A stretch of DNA of 51,741 nucleotides from Candidatus Nitrotoga sp. HW29 (GCF_924101635.2 NZ_CAKMAA020000076.1:1-51741), one strand, 5' to 3'; counted from the stretch's first letter, positions 1 to 9,422 are shown. The notes: a model not told the origin generated them from the letters alone. Made by a program: numbers and translations.

Positions 1-694
1 TCTCTTGCCGAAACGATAACTCTTTTCCGCTCAGCACAGAAACAGGGGAGACAAGATCAAACAACGCACTTCCCATCGGATTGGCAGTAACAACAATTGG
101 CGGCAATAGAATCAGTTCATTTCCTGTTTCCTCCATAACTGCAACTGAAGGTGACGACATAACGGGAGAAGTGATTGCGGCCGTACCAGCTACCACGACG
201 GGCGGCGGAGCGACAGAATTGCTCATGGTAAAATTTGAGGCTGGCGTCGCCACAGTTTTAGATGTGCCCTCTTTCTCTGGCTTCTTCAACTCTACTTGCT
301 CCAAGCCCAATCGTCTGGCTTGAAGCTGCTTATCTTTATCATTAAGTTGCGCAGCATTTAAGAGCACTTTGACATTTTTATCCACGCCTTGGCCCACTCT
401 TATTTCCTGCTCGAATACACGAGTATTCAACGCATCCACTTTCTTGTGAACTTCCAACTTCAATTTGCCCGCGGGAACCATTAAATTCAATGGACACTTG
501 CCCTTAAATTTATCATTTATAAAGACTTCAGCGCCCATATCCTCATCTTTACAAGTAACACTAAGCATGGAATCAATCGCGTGTGCTTTAACGGATACTA
601 TAAAAGCAAAAAATAGCAGGGGTATTAAGTAAACGAATTTCCTGATCGCGGCATAGATAAATAGCGCCGCGCCGCGCATGACGTACATAAACAT
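1..694 (-). CDS. TonB-dependent receptor, N-terminal part, with PEGA-like N-terminal domain (runs off left edge)
   Basis: Open frame of 231 codons read leftward from an ATG at 694 with no stop before the window edge. A GGAG ribosome-binding site lies about 8 nt upstream. A long hydrophobic signal region (about residues 20-40) ends near AHA. It is followed by a roughly 70-residue segment containing AEVFINDKFKGKCPLNL and VPAGKLKLEV, which resembles a PEGA domain. A Pro/Ser/Val-rich linker follows, then PPIVVTANPMGSALFDLV and PVSVLSGKEL, which match the TonB box/plug entry of outer-membrane TonB-dependent receptors of the metal-uptake type. The beta-barrel is outside the window. A DUF2946 gene sits 50 nt upstream in the same direction, a pairing usual for copper- or zinc-linked receptors. 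The ligand cannot be told from this fragment. A PEGA-like extension before a TonB plug is unusual. Confidence 0.8.
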   Translation of the reverse strand, partial: MFMYVMRGAALFIYAAIRKFVYLIPLLFFAFIVSVKAHAIDSMLSVTCKDEDMGAEVFINDKFKGKCPLNLMVPAGKLKLEVHKKVDALNTRVFEQEIRVGQGVDKNVKVLLNAAQLNDKDKQLQARRLGLEQVELKKPEKEGTSKTVATPASNFTMSNSVAPPPVVVAGTAAITSPVMSSPSVAVMEETGNELILLPPIVVTANPMGSALFDLVSPVSVLSGKELSFRQE

Positions 695-744
695 GGTAAT
701 TCTCCAAAAATAAATGACACGACCCCGCGTTAGCCGGGGCAGTC

Positions 745-1068
745 TTATGCAATTTTTTGGAGAAAATTAGGCGGGCCGCGTGCAACGGCGATAAGAGGTT
801 GATTGGAACGAAATGTAATGATGCTAAACCATACCGTGCCGCTCGGAATAGCGGTAACTGTAAAGGCCGGGGGAGTGCTGCCAAGTACGCCACCCAGTTG
901 TGTATAAGCCGCACAATATCCACATGCTGATGAATGCGGAGCATGCTTATCATGCTGCTGACCATTCTCCACAAGAGCATGATGTAAAGCATGCATAGCC
1001 CCACCTTGCTGAGCAAAAAGCAATAGCAAAGTAAGGAGTAGCGGAAAAAACGCACGGGAAAATTGCAT
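745..1068 (-). CDS. DUF2946 family secreted/periplasmic protein
   Basis: A protein of about 107 residues. The preferred start is the ATG at 1068, because it opens directly into a signal peptide (MQFSRAFFPLLLTLLLLFAQ); the frame extends upstream to 1107. The mature part is rich in His (HALHHALVENGQQHDKHAPH) and has a CGYC motif and a C-terminal ARGPP segment, all typical of the small DUF2946 family. Members of this family are commonly encoded beside TonB-dependent metal receptors, and this gene lies 50 nt upstream of one. The His and Cys residues suggest metal (copper) binding in the periplasm, but no biochemical role is established for the family. Confidence 0.75.
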   Translation of the reverse strand: MQFSRAFFPLLLTLLLLFAQQGGAMHALHHALVENGQQHDKHAPHSSACGYCAAYTQLGGVLGSTPPAFTVTAIPSGTVWFSIITFRSNQPLIAVARGPPNFLQKIA

Positions 1069-1189
1069 GATGCGCTCAACCTTAACAAAGATTGAAAGAT
1101 GGTGCAATATGAATATACTGAACTTAATACGCTACTCTATCCCGGTCGGTTTAATTCAGTATCTGCAAAATTAAAACACAGTGTAAGTG

Positions 1190-1195
1190 TATAAT
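1190..1195 (+). promoter_or_regulatory. possible -10 box upstream of mlaA
   Basis: A perfect TATAAT hexamer lies about 165 nt before the mlaA start. The spaced -35 region (about 1167-1172, AAAATT) is a poor match, so this is only a candidate. Confidence 0.3.
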
Positions 1196-1360
1196 CACAG
1201 GCAACGCAGCTTGAATTGAACAAAGCCATCCAAACGGCCGCAACCCTGTGCAGGTAACGAAGATCGTACATCCATTTTGAATGGTACTATCTAAGCAATA
1301 TCTAGATACTTGCGACTATTGGCATTGCAGCTATAATTGCACAAAATAAACTTACCTCCA

Positions 1361-2356
1361 ATGATTCTCATGTCCTCAACTAGAATTTATTTATTGCTTG
1401 TCAGCCTTGCATTAGGTGGCTGTGCTTCGACTCAAGGAGAAAGAAACCCGCAAGACCCGCTGGAGCCATTTAATCGGAGTATGTATAAACTTAACGATAT
1501 AATGGACAAGACTGTATTGAAACCGGTAGCAAAAGGCTACAGCACCTTCATCCCGGAACCCGGGAAAATCATGGTGAGCAATTTTTTCTCGAATCTGGAT
1601 GACATCCTTGTCACAATACACGACCTATTACAATTAAAATTTGCTCAAGCTGCATCCGATGGTACACGCGTATTATTCAACTCAACGTTCGGCGTTTTTG
1701 GTTTATTTAACGTTACCGATCGACTTGAAAAGCACAATGAAGACCTCGGTCAGACTTTAGGTTACTGGGGTGTCAGTAGTGGGCCTTACGTCGTCCTTCC
1801 ATTCTTTGGCCCCAGAACTATTCGCGATAGCATCGGTTTGTATGTAGATGCTTATGCCAGCCCCATTCGCTTTATCCCTAATATACCTACGCGCAACGTA
1901 CTGTATGCAACACGGGCGGTCAATGTCCGAGCCGGACTACTGGATCAGGAAAAAATATTGGAAGAAGCCGCAATTGACCGGTATATCTTTACCCGTGATG
2001 CTTATTTGCAACAACGTCAAAACTTAGTCTATGACGGTAATCCGCCTCGTGAAAAATTCGATGACGAGGAAAATAGCGATACACCAGATAAAACTTTAAT
2101 CGAAGATAAACAAGAGAACCTACAGCCAGCCGTAGACGATACACCTAAGCCAGAAGCAGTTGGTACATCTATCCCTCAAAGCATGGAATCACCAGCGCAA
2201 CAGCCATCGAGCGATGCTGCGTCTTCGAGCGAACCTGCTGCGCCTAGCGTGCAACTACAACCATCAGAAATGGGGATGCCTGCTGACCCAACTTTTAACC
2301 CGTATAGGATGGAACAACCCATACCCTCAACAACTGAAAATCCCGTGCTCAATTAA
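1361..2356 (+). CDS. mlaA: MlaA (VacJ) family outer-membrane phospholipid-removal lipoprotein
   Basis: MlaA is the outer-membrane component that extracts mislocalised phospholipids from the outer leaflet and passes them to MlaC and the MlaFEDB transporter. Seen here: a lipoprotein signal ending LALGGC, then the family landmarks DPLEPFNRSMYKLND, TRVLFNSTFGVFGLFNV, EDLGQTLGYWGV, GPYVVLPFFGPRTIRDS and VDAYASP. After the MlaA domain (to about residue 230) there is an extension of about 100 residues rich in Pro, Glu, Gln and Ser, longer than in E. coli. The frame is open back to a TTG at 1337; ATG 1361 or 1370 gives a sensible signal peptide, but none of the three has a clear Shine-Dalgarno. No other mla genes are nearby, so it appears unlinked from the transporter operon. 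Confidence 0.93.
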   Translation: MILMSSTRIYLLLVSLALGGCASTQGERNPQDPLEPFNRSMYKLNDIMDKTVLKPVAKGYSTFIPEPGKIMVSNFFSNLDDILVTIHDLLQLKFAQAASDGTRVLFNSTFGVFGLFNVTDRLEKHNEDLGQTLGYWGVSSGPYVVLPFFGPRTIRDSIGLYVDAYASPIRFIPNIPTRNVLYATRAVNVRAGLLDQEKILEEAAIDRYIFTRDAYLQQRQNLVYDGNPPREKFDDEENSDTPDKTLIEDKQENLQPAVDDTPKPEAVGTSIPQSMESPAQQPSSDAASSSEPAAPSVQLQPSEMGMPADPTFNPYRMEQPIPSTTENPVLN

Positions 2357-2399
2357 AAGAGAATTCTAGTATCGCGATCCAAATTTCGGTCTTACTCTA

Positions 2400-2576
2400 G
2401 GGCACCTCTAAAAATTAAGAGTTCTAAACAAGACTAGGCGCGAATGAAAAATGTTGACGCAGCATATAATTGATATGTAAGGAAACATTTTTTGAGCAAC
2501 AACGTATTGTGACGAGATGGGTTAAGCAGGCAATCCCAGAAGGGGATGCTCGCAAATCTGAATTTTAGAGGTGCCC
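2400..2576. mobile_element. MITE-like element, 177 bp, with inverted repeats (IS remnant)
   Basis: The ends are inverted repeats: GGGCACCTCTAAAAATT at the left (from 2400) and AATTTTAGAGGTGCCC at the right (to 2576). They are flanked by the direct repeat TCTA (2396-2399 and 2577-2580), a plausible target duplication. There is no room for a transposase. It is most simply a deletion derivative of an IS element (IS5-like ends are my best guess) that could be moved in trans. It lies between mlaA and htpX. Confidence 0.65.
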
Positions 2577-2588
2577 TCTAATTAAAGC

Positions 2589-2665
2589 ACCCCGCAGCAA
2601 GCTACGGGGTATTAACTACGCTTTTCAAGCCGCTGGCTTTCAACCAGCCTTCGCTCCAAGGAGCG
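2589..2665. repeat. cluster of three small palindromes (REP/terminator-like) between convergent genes
   Basis: Three hairpins follow each other. The first is ACCCCGCAGC-AA-GCTACGGGGT at 2589-2610 with one mismatch. The second is GCTGG/CCAGC at 2632-2648. The third is CGCTCC-AA-GGAGCG at 2652-2665. They sit between the convergent mlaA and htpX genes. None has a clean T-tract, so a REP-type dispersed repeat or an IS200/IS605-type end is as likely as a bidirectional terminator. Confidence 0.45.
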
Positions 2666-2765
2666 GGGAATTGAACCCGTAGAGATTAAAATAGAATACA
2701 GCTTATTGATTGTATCTTCGCCCTACTAGCCGACCCTCCCGACAATCCACGAAAATAAAGTCAAC

Positions 2766-3641
2766 TTAACGCCCTGCGCGTAACGCCCCAATGCGCTCAT
2801 CGAGAGATGGATGGGTACTAAACAACTTAGCTAAACCCCCTCCACCCGCAATACCAAATGCTGCCATCTGCTCGGGTAGCGCAGCCTGTTCGTGATTAAT
2901 TTTCAACTTCTCCAATGCAGCAATCATCTTATTACGCCCTGCCAGATTTGCCCCCCCTGCATCGGCACGAAATTCGCGCTGGCGCGAAAACCACATAACA
3001 ATAATGCTGGCCAGGATACCCAGTACCATTTGTGCGATGATGTTAGTAACCCAGTAAGCTGGGCCATATTCACGTTCCGTCTTGAACACCAAACGATCCA
3101 CTAGATGACCGATAATTCTGGAGAAAAAGATTACAAAAGTATTGACCACCCCCTGTATAAGCGCAAGCGTTACCATGTCGCCGTTAGCGACATGGCTGAT
3201 TTCGTGCGCAAGCACAGCTTCTGCCTCGTCCCGGCTCATGTTATGCAGCAAGCCGGTACTTACCGCCACTAACGCATCGTTACGATTCCAGCCGGTAGCA
3301 AAAGCATTTACGTCTGGCGCTTCGTAGATAGCTACTTCGGGCAGGCCGATTCCTGCAGCTTGCGCCTGCTTGCGCACTGTTTCCATTAACCAGCGCTCCG
3401 TGGGATCAATCGGGTTAGAAATGACCTGCGCTCCAACCATTCGCTTGGCCGACCATTTAGACAAGAACAACGAGATTATTGAACCGGCAAAACCCATCAC
3501 CGCCGACATGGCCAAGAGAGCGTTGAAATTTATGCCGCCACTGGCATCCAACACTTTATCAATACCCAGCAAGCGCAAAGTGATACTAATGACAAAAAGT
3601 ACAGCCAAATTGGTCAGAATAAACAGAAAAATTCGTTTCAT
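2766..3641 (-). CDS. htpX: HtpX membrane zinc metalloprotease (M48 family)
   Basis: HtpX is an inner-membrane protease that degrades damaged membrane proteins, overlapping in role with FtsH. At 291 residues it is close to the usual length of about 293. Seen here: two N-terminal transmembrane helices, the zinc-binding HEISH motif (HExxH) in [14 protein letters not shown], the third ligand region [10 protein letters not shown], two more hydrophobic segments ([15 protein letters not shown] and a helix near [18 protein letters not shown]), and the C-terminal [11 protein letters not shown] signature. A GAGAGG-like ribosome-binding site precedes the ATG. It stands alone, convergent with mlaA. Confidence 0.96.
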   Translation of the reverse strand: MKRIFLFILTNLAVLFVISITLRLLGIDKVLDASGGINFNALLAMSAVMGFAGSIISLFLSKWSAKRMVGAQVISNPIDPTERWLMETVRKQAQAAGIGLPEVAIYEAPDVNAFATGWNRNDALVAVSTGLLHNMSRDEAEAVLAHEISHVANGDMVTLALIQGVVNTFVIFFSRIIGHLVDRLVFKTEREYGPAYWVTNIIAQMVLGILASIIVMWFSRQREFRADAGGANLAGRNKMIAALEKLKINHEQAALPEQMAAFGIAGGGGLAKLFSTHPSLDERIGALRAGR

Positions 3642-3867
3642 ATGTATTACGCCTCTCTTAAACTGAAAATATGGGATGCAATTTCTTGCTTTTGCACAGA
3701 GTCGTGTTTAATGTTGGGGTAGTGAGTGATATTTCAAGAGTACACACCAATGTAATTATTATTATAAAATGCAGACAATCATTATAAATGCGCTTAATCA
3801 CAGGCAAATAAGTTCTCAGAGTGAGGATACAAATGTCATTAGAAACCAATAAAACGGTACGTACAAA

Positions 3868-4683
3868 ATGCAAGAATTACTAGATCATCCAGCCGTACAG
3901 GGTGGGCTTGCTCCCTTCGTCACCGCTCTGATAGTGGCAGAATTATTACGGCGCTTACGCCTAAGCGGTTTAGCGATTATTGCCGGGTTTGCTATCACTG
4001 TTTACTTGGTGAGCGGCTTCTCTTTTGAACCACTCACCTCTTCACGCAAAATCGTGCTGTTGGGCTTGCTCTCTGCACTGCTCGGTCTAGCACTGTCACG
4101 ATTTAATTGGCGTCCATTACACCTAATCCTCGCTATAGCGGGCGGTATTGCGGCCGTGTGGATGGCGTTACGTATTCTACAGCAGCAGGATATGACGAAT
4201 ATGTTGCTTTGGGGTAGCGGGTGCGCTTTATATGTCGGCTGGTTGATATTCTGGATGGACACATTACATGAATCACCAGTACGAGCAGGAAGTGCAGGCA
4301 TGGCACTGGGACTGGGCACGGGCGCATCTGCATTGCTTGGCGCATCTGCCCTGCTCGGCCAGTTTGGTTTGGCTCTGGGTGCGGCGGCAAGTGCTTACCT
4401 GCTGCTTCAAGCGATATCTAACAGTCGATTGCCCTGCGGACGTAGCTTTACTCTACCCTTGTCACTCATCGCGGGATTGACTGGCTGTCTCGCAGTACTG
4501 ACCGCACAGTTGCCATGGTATGCTTTAACTGTGCTGGCAGGAATTCCACTCGCTGCAAAAATTCCGGTCTCCGAAAAAACGGGGCTATGGTTACAATCGC
4601 TATTACTGTCTATTGTCACCTTAGCCTGCGCGGCAGGTGCTATATACATAACTTGGTATGTGGCAGGTGCACCGCCTTTTTAA
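3868..4683 (+). CDS. polytopic inner-membrane protein of unknown function
   Basis: A 271-residue, strongly hydrophobic protein with about eight or nine predicted transmembrane segments, for example VLLGLLSALLGLALSRF, LHLILAIAGGIAAVWMAL and LLLSIVTLACAAGAIYITWYV. It has Gly/Ala-rich helices (GALGLGTGASALLGASALLG type) and no recognisable catalytic motif. I do not recognise the family. Codon use matches its neighbours and the frame is clean, so a real gene is likely. There is no clear ribosome-binding site before the ATG. It is monocistronic, between htpX (divergent) and the metal efflux operon (convergent). Confidence 0.7.
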   Translation: MQELLDHPAVQGGLAPFVTALIVAELLRRLRLSGLAIIAGFAITVYLVSGFSFEPLTSSRKIVLLGLLSALLGLALSRFNWRPLHLILAIAGGIAAVWMALRILQQQDMTNMLLWGSGCALYVGWLIFWMDTLHESPVRAGSAGMALGLGTGASALLGASALLGQFGLALGAAASAYLLLQAISNSRLPCGRSFTLPLSLIAGLTGCLAVLTAQLPWYALTVLAGIPLAAKIPVSEKTGLWLQSLLLSIVTLACAAGAIYITWYVAGAPPF

Positions 4684-5067
4684 TCGGAATAGCATACAAG
4701 ACCTCGCTATCCATCCTCTCATCCCACTGCAATATTGAGGTGCATGAAACTTCTTAAGCCTGAATGAGGACACAGCTCCCATTTTGCGCGGATAGCTATT
4801 TGCTATTTGAATCGATCCACCACCGCGTGAATAGTTGTATGCTTACATGACACCGGATTTACAACGGCATATCAACTACCACAGATAAAGGACGCCGTGT
4901 CTTCACGTTTAGATATATCACGCCTCCTACCCAATTTTTATTCATTAACTCGCATCTTCCAGTTCATTCTTCTTCAGCCCCAGCCTCGCGACCGCACCCT
5001 CCCCGTTCTCATGATTTTCAACTCTTCGAAACCCGATTATCAGACTCCCACTGATACAGCCCCTGAA
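4684..5067. other. intergenic region, no gene supported
   Basis: A 384-nt spacer between convergent genes. The only frame is an 80-codon GTG-started ORF (4897-5136) that runs into the end of the efflux pump gene on the other strand and resembles no known protein. I see no terminator with a T-tract and no RNA gene. Confidence 0.5.
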
Positions 5068-8000
5068 CTACAAACCAGGAGTTTTTTGAATGGAATTGGT
5101 TTCTTCAGCAAACACGGAGAACAACAACGGCAGTAATAACAAAGTGAACAAGGTAGCGGAAACAATTCCACCGACGATAACTACAGCGAAAGGACGCTGT
5201 GTTTCCGAGCCTATACCATGAGAAAGTGCGGCAGGTAACAAGCCAATACCGGCCATCAGCGCGGTCATCAGAATGGGACGCAGACGTGCCACCGCGCCTT
5301 CCAGTACACTCTCATACATCTCTTTACCATTACGCAAGCCTTCCATGAATTGCTCTACCATGATCACACCGTTTTGAACCGAGATGCCTGCCACGGCAAT
5401 GAATCCGACGGCAGCCGAAACAGAGAGGTGTAACCCTGCAAATCCGAGTCCGGCAATTCCTCCGATCAGCGTGAAAGGAACCATCAAGATTACCAAGAGT
5501 GCTTTACGCATGGAGCGGAATGCCCAGAACAATAATATAAAAATCATCAGTATCGACAACGGTACAATGATTTTTAGACGTTTGATTGCACGTTGCTGAT
5601 TTTCAAATTGTCCACCCCAAGTCATGCTGTAGCCAGGCGGAAGCTTTACCTGTGCCTTCACTTTTGCCATGGCTTCATCAACAAAACTGCCTTGATCACG
5701 TCCGAGCAAATTGGCTTTTACGGCGACCAATCGTCCACCGGCTTCACGTCCGACCCGAGCTGCTCCCTGCCGTACTGCAATTTCAGCAATTGAGCCCAAT
5801 GGTAAAGTACCTCCGGCAGGTAATGTTATCGGTAAATCAGCAAGGTCATCTACGGCGTCCCGGTATGGCTTATCCAAACGCAAGGTCACATCAAAGCGTC
5901 GACTTTCTTCGTAGAAAATGTTGACTGCGCTACCTGCCATAGCGATTTTTATGGTGTTGTTCACGTCATTGACATTGATACCGTAACGCGCCATTCGATT
6001 ACGATCAAGCGTGATATTTAATTCGGTTTGTCCGCCAACTTTAATTGCAGCTACGTCAGCCGCTCCACGAATACCATTAAGAATATGGGCAACTTGTTCC
6101 GATTTATCTTCAAGAATTTCTAAATCAGAGCCAAAAATCTTAACCGAGATTTCACCTTTTACGCCAGATAGCGCTTCCTCTACATTATCTTGAATGACTT
6201 GCGAAAAATTCGTCGGAACGCCGGGAATAGCACGAATTTTTTTAGTCATGTCCGCAATTAATGCTTCTTTGTCGACAAAATGCCATGTGTTATGCGGGTT
6301 GAGATCAGCCATAATTTCCAGATTATTCGGCCCCTTCGGATCAGTACCATCGTCGGGGCGGCCCACTTGAGTAGTGACATTATTTACCTCAGGATAGGAA
6401 TTCAGGATAGCGCGTACCTGACGTTCAACATCTTTGGTTTTGTCTAATGCAGTTGCTGGCGGCAAGCTGATAGTTAGCCAGATATTACCTTCGTCCAGCT
6501 TGGGTAAAAACTCACTCCCCAAAAACGGGACTACCATAAGTGTGATAGCAAGCATACAGGTGGAAGCAGCTACGATACTTTTACGACGATTACCTGCCCA
6601 CAGCAACAAGTTTCGATAGTGCCCTTGCAGTTTGTGCATCCAGTCACTGTGCTTTTCGGCAAGATCTTTATTTTTCACCGCATAACTCAATAGCGTAGGC
6701 AACAATGTCAAAGTCAGCAAAATTGCACCTATCAAAGCGAACGTCAGCGTAAGCGCAACAGGTGTAAAAATCTTTCCCTCTACGCGCTGGAAGGTAAATA
6801 TAGGAAGAAAGGCCAATATAATTATTGCCTTGGAAAATAAAATGGGAGACCCCATCTCAATGCTGGTTTGTTTTATGAGATGTATGCGCCAGCCATAAGT
6901 ATGATGCTGCGGCAATGTATCCGCTTTGGCTAGAGCGAGCTTGACCATCAACGCTTCAATCAAAACAACCGCACTATCAATTATGATTCCGAAGTCCACC
7001 GCGCCAAGTGAAATCAAATTAGCTGACACACCTCCGTGATCAAGCAGAATAAATGCAAATAACATTGCCAACGGAATAATCACCGCTACAGCAAGCGCCG
7101 CATACCAGTTACGCAGAAATAATATCAGGATGGCTATCACTAATATCGCGCCAACAATCAAATTTTCACTTACCGTGCGAACTGCGTGGCGAACCAAGTC
7201 AGTTCTGTCATAGTAAGGGACAATTTTCACCCCCGGAGGCAATTTTGGTGCTAATTCTGCAATACGAACTTTGAGGGCTTGCACAATCCTGGTGGCATTC
7301 TGCCCTTTGGTCATCTGCACGATACCTTGCACGACATTGTCATAATCATTGAAGGCCACAATACCAGAACGCGGCCGTTCACCAATGACCACCTCGCCAA
7401 CATCACTAACCAGCACGGTTTTGCCATCCTTGGCCATAATCACCACACGCGCAATGTCACCTGTGGTTTTAAATAACCCGATGCTACGCACCACCAATGC
7501 CTCATCACCCCGCTTCAGCACACCGCCACCACCATTATTACTATTAACACTAAGAGCTTGTGCTACCTGATCGAGCGTTACATTGAATTTGCGTAAAAGA
7601 AAGGGATTAATATGAATTTGATACTCTTTCACCGTGCCGCCAAAACTAACTACATCTGCCACACCCGGAACTTGGCGTAACGCGGGGCGTAACACCCAGT
7701 CCTGTAGTGCGCGCACTTCGTTGGGCGACATGTCTTTGGGTGCTTCCAGCACATAACGATACACTTCACCTACCGCATTCGTCAGGGGTGCCAGGCTGGG
7801 CTGTACACCAGGAGGTAAGCTGATGTTCTGTAGTTTTTCCAGTACTTGATGACGTGCAAAATAATCATCGGTACGGTCGGAGAAGGTAAGCGTAATGACT
7901 GATAAACCGGTAATGGATACAGAACGCAATTGTGTCATGCGTGGAACGCCGCTCATTTCGCGCTCAATTGGTAACGTTATGCCGCGCTCTACCTCCTCGG

Positions 8001-8172
8001 GCGCTTGCCCCAAAGCTTGAGTAACAATCTGGACCTGGACATCCTGCACATCAGGAAATGCTTCAATCGGCAGATTTTCGATGGCCTGCCAACCGGCAAT
8101 CATCAGTACACATGTGCCCGCGAGCACAAACATGCGCTGTTGCAGTGCGAATGTAATTAGCTTTTCTAACAT
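5068..8172 (-). CDS. heavy-metal efflux RND pump (CzcA/CusA family)
   Basis: A 1034-residue inner-membrane proton-driven pump of the HME-RND family, exporting divalent or monovalent metal cations from the periplasm through the adaptor and channel encoded just upstream. Seen here: N-terminal LITFALQQRMFVL helix, NLPIEAFPDVQDVQVQI, periplasmic porter domains, and in TM4 the sequence DFGIIIDSAVVLIE. Its D393, D399 and E406 match the charged proton-relay residues of the CzcA/CnrA/NccA (Zn, Co, Ni) branch; CusA has a different TM4. A second half repeats the fold and ends with LLLLPLLFSVFAEE. Metal specificity is inferred only from that motif. It is the last gene of a three-gene operon, 32 nt after the adaptor. 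No regulator or sensor kinase is adjacent. Confidence 0.92.
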   Translation of the reverse strand: MLEKLITFALQQRMFVLAGTCVLMIAGWQAIENLPIEAFPDVQDVQVQIVTQALGQAPEEVERGITLPIEREMSGVPRMTQLRSVSITGLSVITLTFSDRTDDYFARHQVLEKLQNISLPPGVQPSLAPLTNAVGEVYRYVLEAPKDMSPNEVRALQDWVLRPALRQVPGVADVVSFGGTVKEYQIHINPFLLRKFNVTLDQVAQALSVNSNNGGGGVLKRGDEALVVRSIGLFKTTGDIARVVIMAKDGKTVLVSDVGEVVIGERPRSGIVAFNDYDNVVQGIVQMTKGQNATRIVQALKVRIAELAPKLPPGVKIVPYYDRTDLVRHAVRTVSENLIVGAILVIAILILFLRNWYAALAVAVIIPLAMLFAFILLDHGGVSANLISLGAVDFGIIIDSAVVLIEALMVKLALAKADTLPQHHTYGWRIHLIKQTSIEMGSPILFSKAIIILAFLPIFTFQRVEGKIFTPVALTLTFALIGAILLTLTLLPTLLSYAVKNKDLAEKHSDWMHKLQGHYRNLLLWAGNRRKSIVAASTCMLAITLMVVPFLGSEFLPKLDEGNIWLTISLPPATALDKTKDVERQVRAILNSYPEVNNVTTQVGRPDDGTDPKGPNNLEIMADLNPHNTWHFVDKEALIADMTKKIRAIPGVPTNFSQVIQDNVEEALSGVKGEISVKIFGSDLEILEDKSEQVAHILNGIRGAADVAAIKVGGQTELNITLDRNRMARYGINVNDVNNTIKIAMAGSAVNIFYEESRRFDVTLRLDKPYRDAVDDLADLPITLPAGGTLPLGSIAEIAVRQGAARVGREAGGRLVAVKANLLGRDQGSFVDEAMAKVKAQVKLPPGYSMTWGGQFENQQRAIKRLKIIVPLSILMIFILLFWAFRSMRKALLVILMVPFTLIGGIAGLGFAGLHLSVSAAVGFIAVAGISVQNGVIMVEQFMEGLRNGKEMYESVLEGAVARLRPILMTALMAGIGLLPAALSHGIGSETQRPFAVVIVGGIVSATLFTLLLLPLLFSVFAEETNSIQKTPGL

Positions 8173-8204
8173 TGCTTCTCTAACATTTGAATTAGAATCG
8201 ACGT

Positions 8205-9380
8205 TTAGTTATGAGCAGTATCACTCGCTATTCCGAGTTCTGAATTAAGTAATAATGCTCCGCTTGTGACCACACGTTCGCCTGCCTGCAAACCCTCTTT
8301 GACATAAGCATACTCGCTCCCCTGTAGACTGAGCGTAACCCGGCGTCGTTGTAATACCCCGGGAGACTGCTCGACAAATAGATAACTGAACAAGCCTTGG
8401 GTGACTATAGAAGCGTTGGGTACGCGGGGTAATTTCGATTTTCCATTTACAATGGGAATGACGCGTGCAAACATTTCCGGCTTTAATTTAAGGTGTGGAT
8501 TATCCAATTCACAGCGCACTTGTATACGTCGGGTGAATGGATCCACTGTACCACCGATGACAGTCACTTTCCCTTGAAAAGTTTCGCCAGGGTAAGCGTC
8601 TACTTCAACAGAAACCAGATCACCAAGACTAACCTTATCCAGCTGCCGTTCAGGTAGATCAATTTGCACCCAAAGATGAAGTGGATCGGTAATGACAAAC
8701 AATGGATTAGCGGCATCCGATCTGACCTCACTACCGGCATTGACCTGACGTTCGCTGATGATCCCATCTATTGGCGCACGTAAAATGAATTGGCCCGCTG
8801 AAGTGGGCACATCTGCATTCAAATTTTTTATTCGTGCCTTTGTTCGCCGGGATTCTGCTTGTGCTTGTTGCCAATCAGCCACAGCTGCCTCTACCTCTTT
8901 GCGAGCAATTCCCTTGACTTGATATAGCTGTTTGGTTCGCTCGTAAATTTCTTGTTTACGTAATAGATCTGCGTCTGCTTTTACGTTATCGGCTATTGCC
9001 ATAGCGAAATCCGGTGAGTCCAATACTAATAGCTGGTCACCCTTTTTAATTTGCATCCCGACTTCGGCCGGTATTTTTACGACACGGCCAATAAGCGGAG
9101 AAAAAACACGAGCGGTATGATTATCATTGTAAACAATACGCCCGTTTAATGGCTCCACCAAAGGCTCGGGAAATGCTTCAACCGTTTTTATTTTCAAAAA
9201 TGACAACTGTGGCGCGTTTGCAGCAAACCGTAGCTGATCAGAAGTCGCTTGAACTGCAGATTTTTCCGGGCTGGGGGCTACGCTGGGAGCGCTAAATTTA
9301 TTCCATCCCCAATAGCCTGCAACAATCACCAAGGTAATAACAAAAAAGAATAACAAAAATTTTTTATTTAATTTGATCAT
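8205..9380 (-). CDS. RND efflux periplasmic adaptor (membrane fusion protein, CzcB/CusB-like)
   Basis: A 391-residue adaptor linking the inner-membrane pump to the outer-membrane channel. It has one N-terminal transmembrane anchor (LLFFFVITLVIVAGYWGW). A lipoyl-like segment follows (FSPLIGRVVKIPAEVGM, KKGDQLLVLDSPDF), then a helical hairpin of about 60 residues (LLRKQEIYERTKQLYQVKG onwards), a second lipoyl half (LRAPIDGIISERQVNAGSEV) and a beta-barrel (VEVDAYPGETFQGKV, TRRIQVRCELDNP). No His-rich metal-binding tail is present at the N-terminus, unlike CzcB of Cupriavidus. It lies 42 nt downstream of the channel gene and 32 nt upstream of the pump gene. Confidence 0.92.
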   Translation of the reverse strand: MIKLNKKFLLFFFVITLVIVAGYWGWNKFSAPSVAPSPEKSAVQATSDQLRFAANAPQLSFLKIKTVEAFPEPLVEPLNGRIVYNDNHTARVFSPLIGRVVKIPAEVGMQIKKGDQLLVLDSPDFAMAIADNVKADADLLRKQEIYERTKQLYQVKGIARKEVEAAVADWQQAQAESRRTKARIKNLNADVPTSAGQFILRAPIDGIISERQVNAGSEVRSDAANPLFVITDPLHLWVQIDLPERQLDKVSLGDLVSVEVDAYPGETFQGKVTVIGGTVDPFTRRIQVRCELDNPHLKLKPEMFARVIPIVNGKSKLPRVPNASIVTQGLFSYLFVEQSPGVLQRRRVTLSLQGSEYAYVKEGLQAGERVVTSGALLLNSELGIASDTAHN

Positions 9381-9422
9381 AAAGCGAATTTTTCATTTTA
9401 TAAGGCAAGCGACGAGGTTACG

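Noticed and set aside
81-323. 80-codon plus-strand frame near the left edge
   Set aside because: It is antisense to the TonB receptor frame, whose product has recognisable motifs.
588-1088. 166-codon minus-strand frame overlapping the TonB receptor and DUF2946 genes
   Set aside because: It overlaps two better-supported genes in another frame, has no coherent domain and is rich in Arg/Leu/His typical of a shadow frame.
4897-5136. 80-codon frame started by GTG between the membrane protein and the pump gene
   Set aside because: It runs into the end of the pump gene on the other strand, has no ribosome-binding site and resembles no protein.
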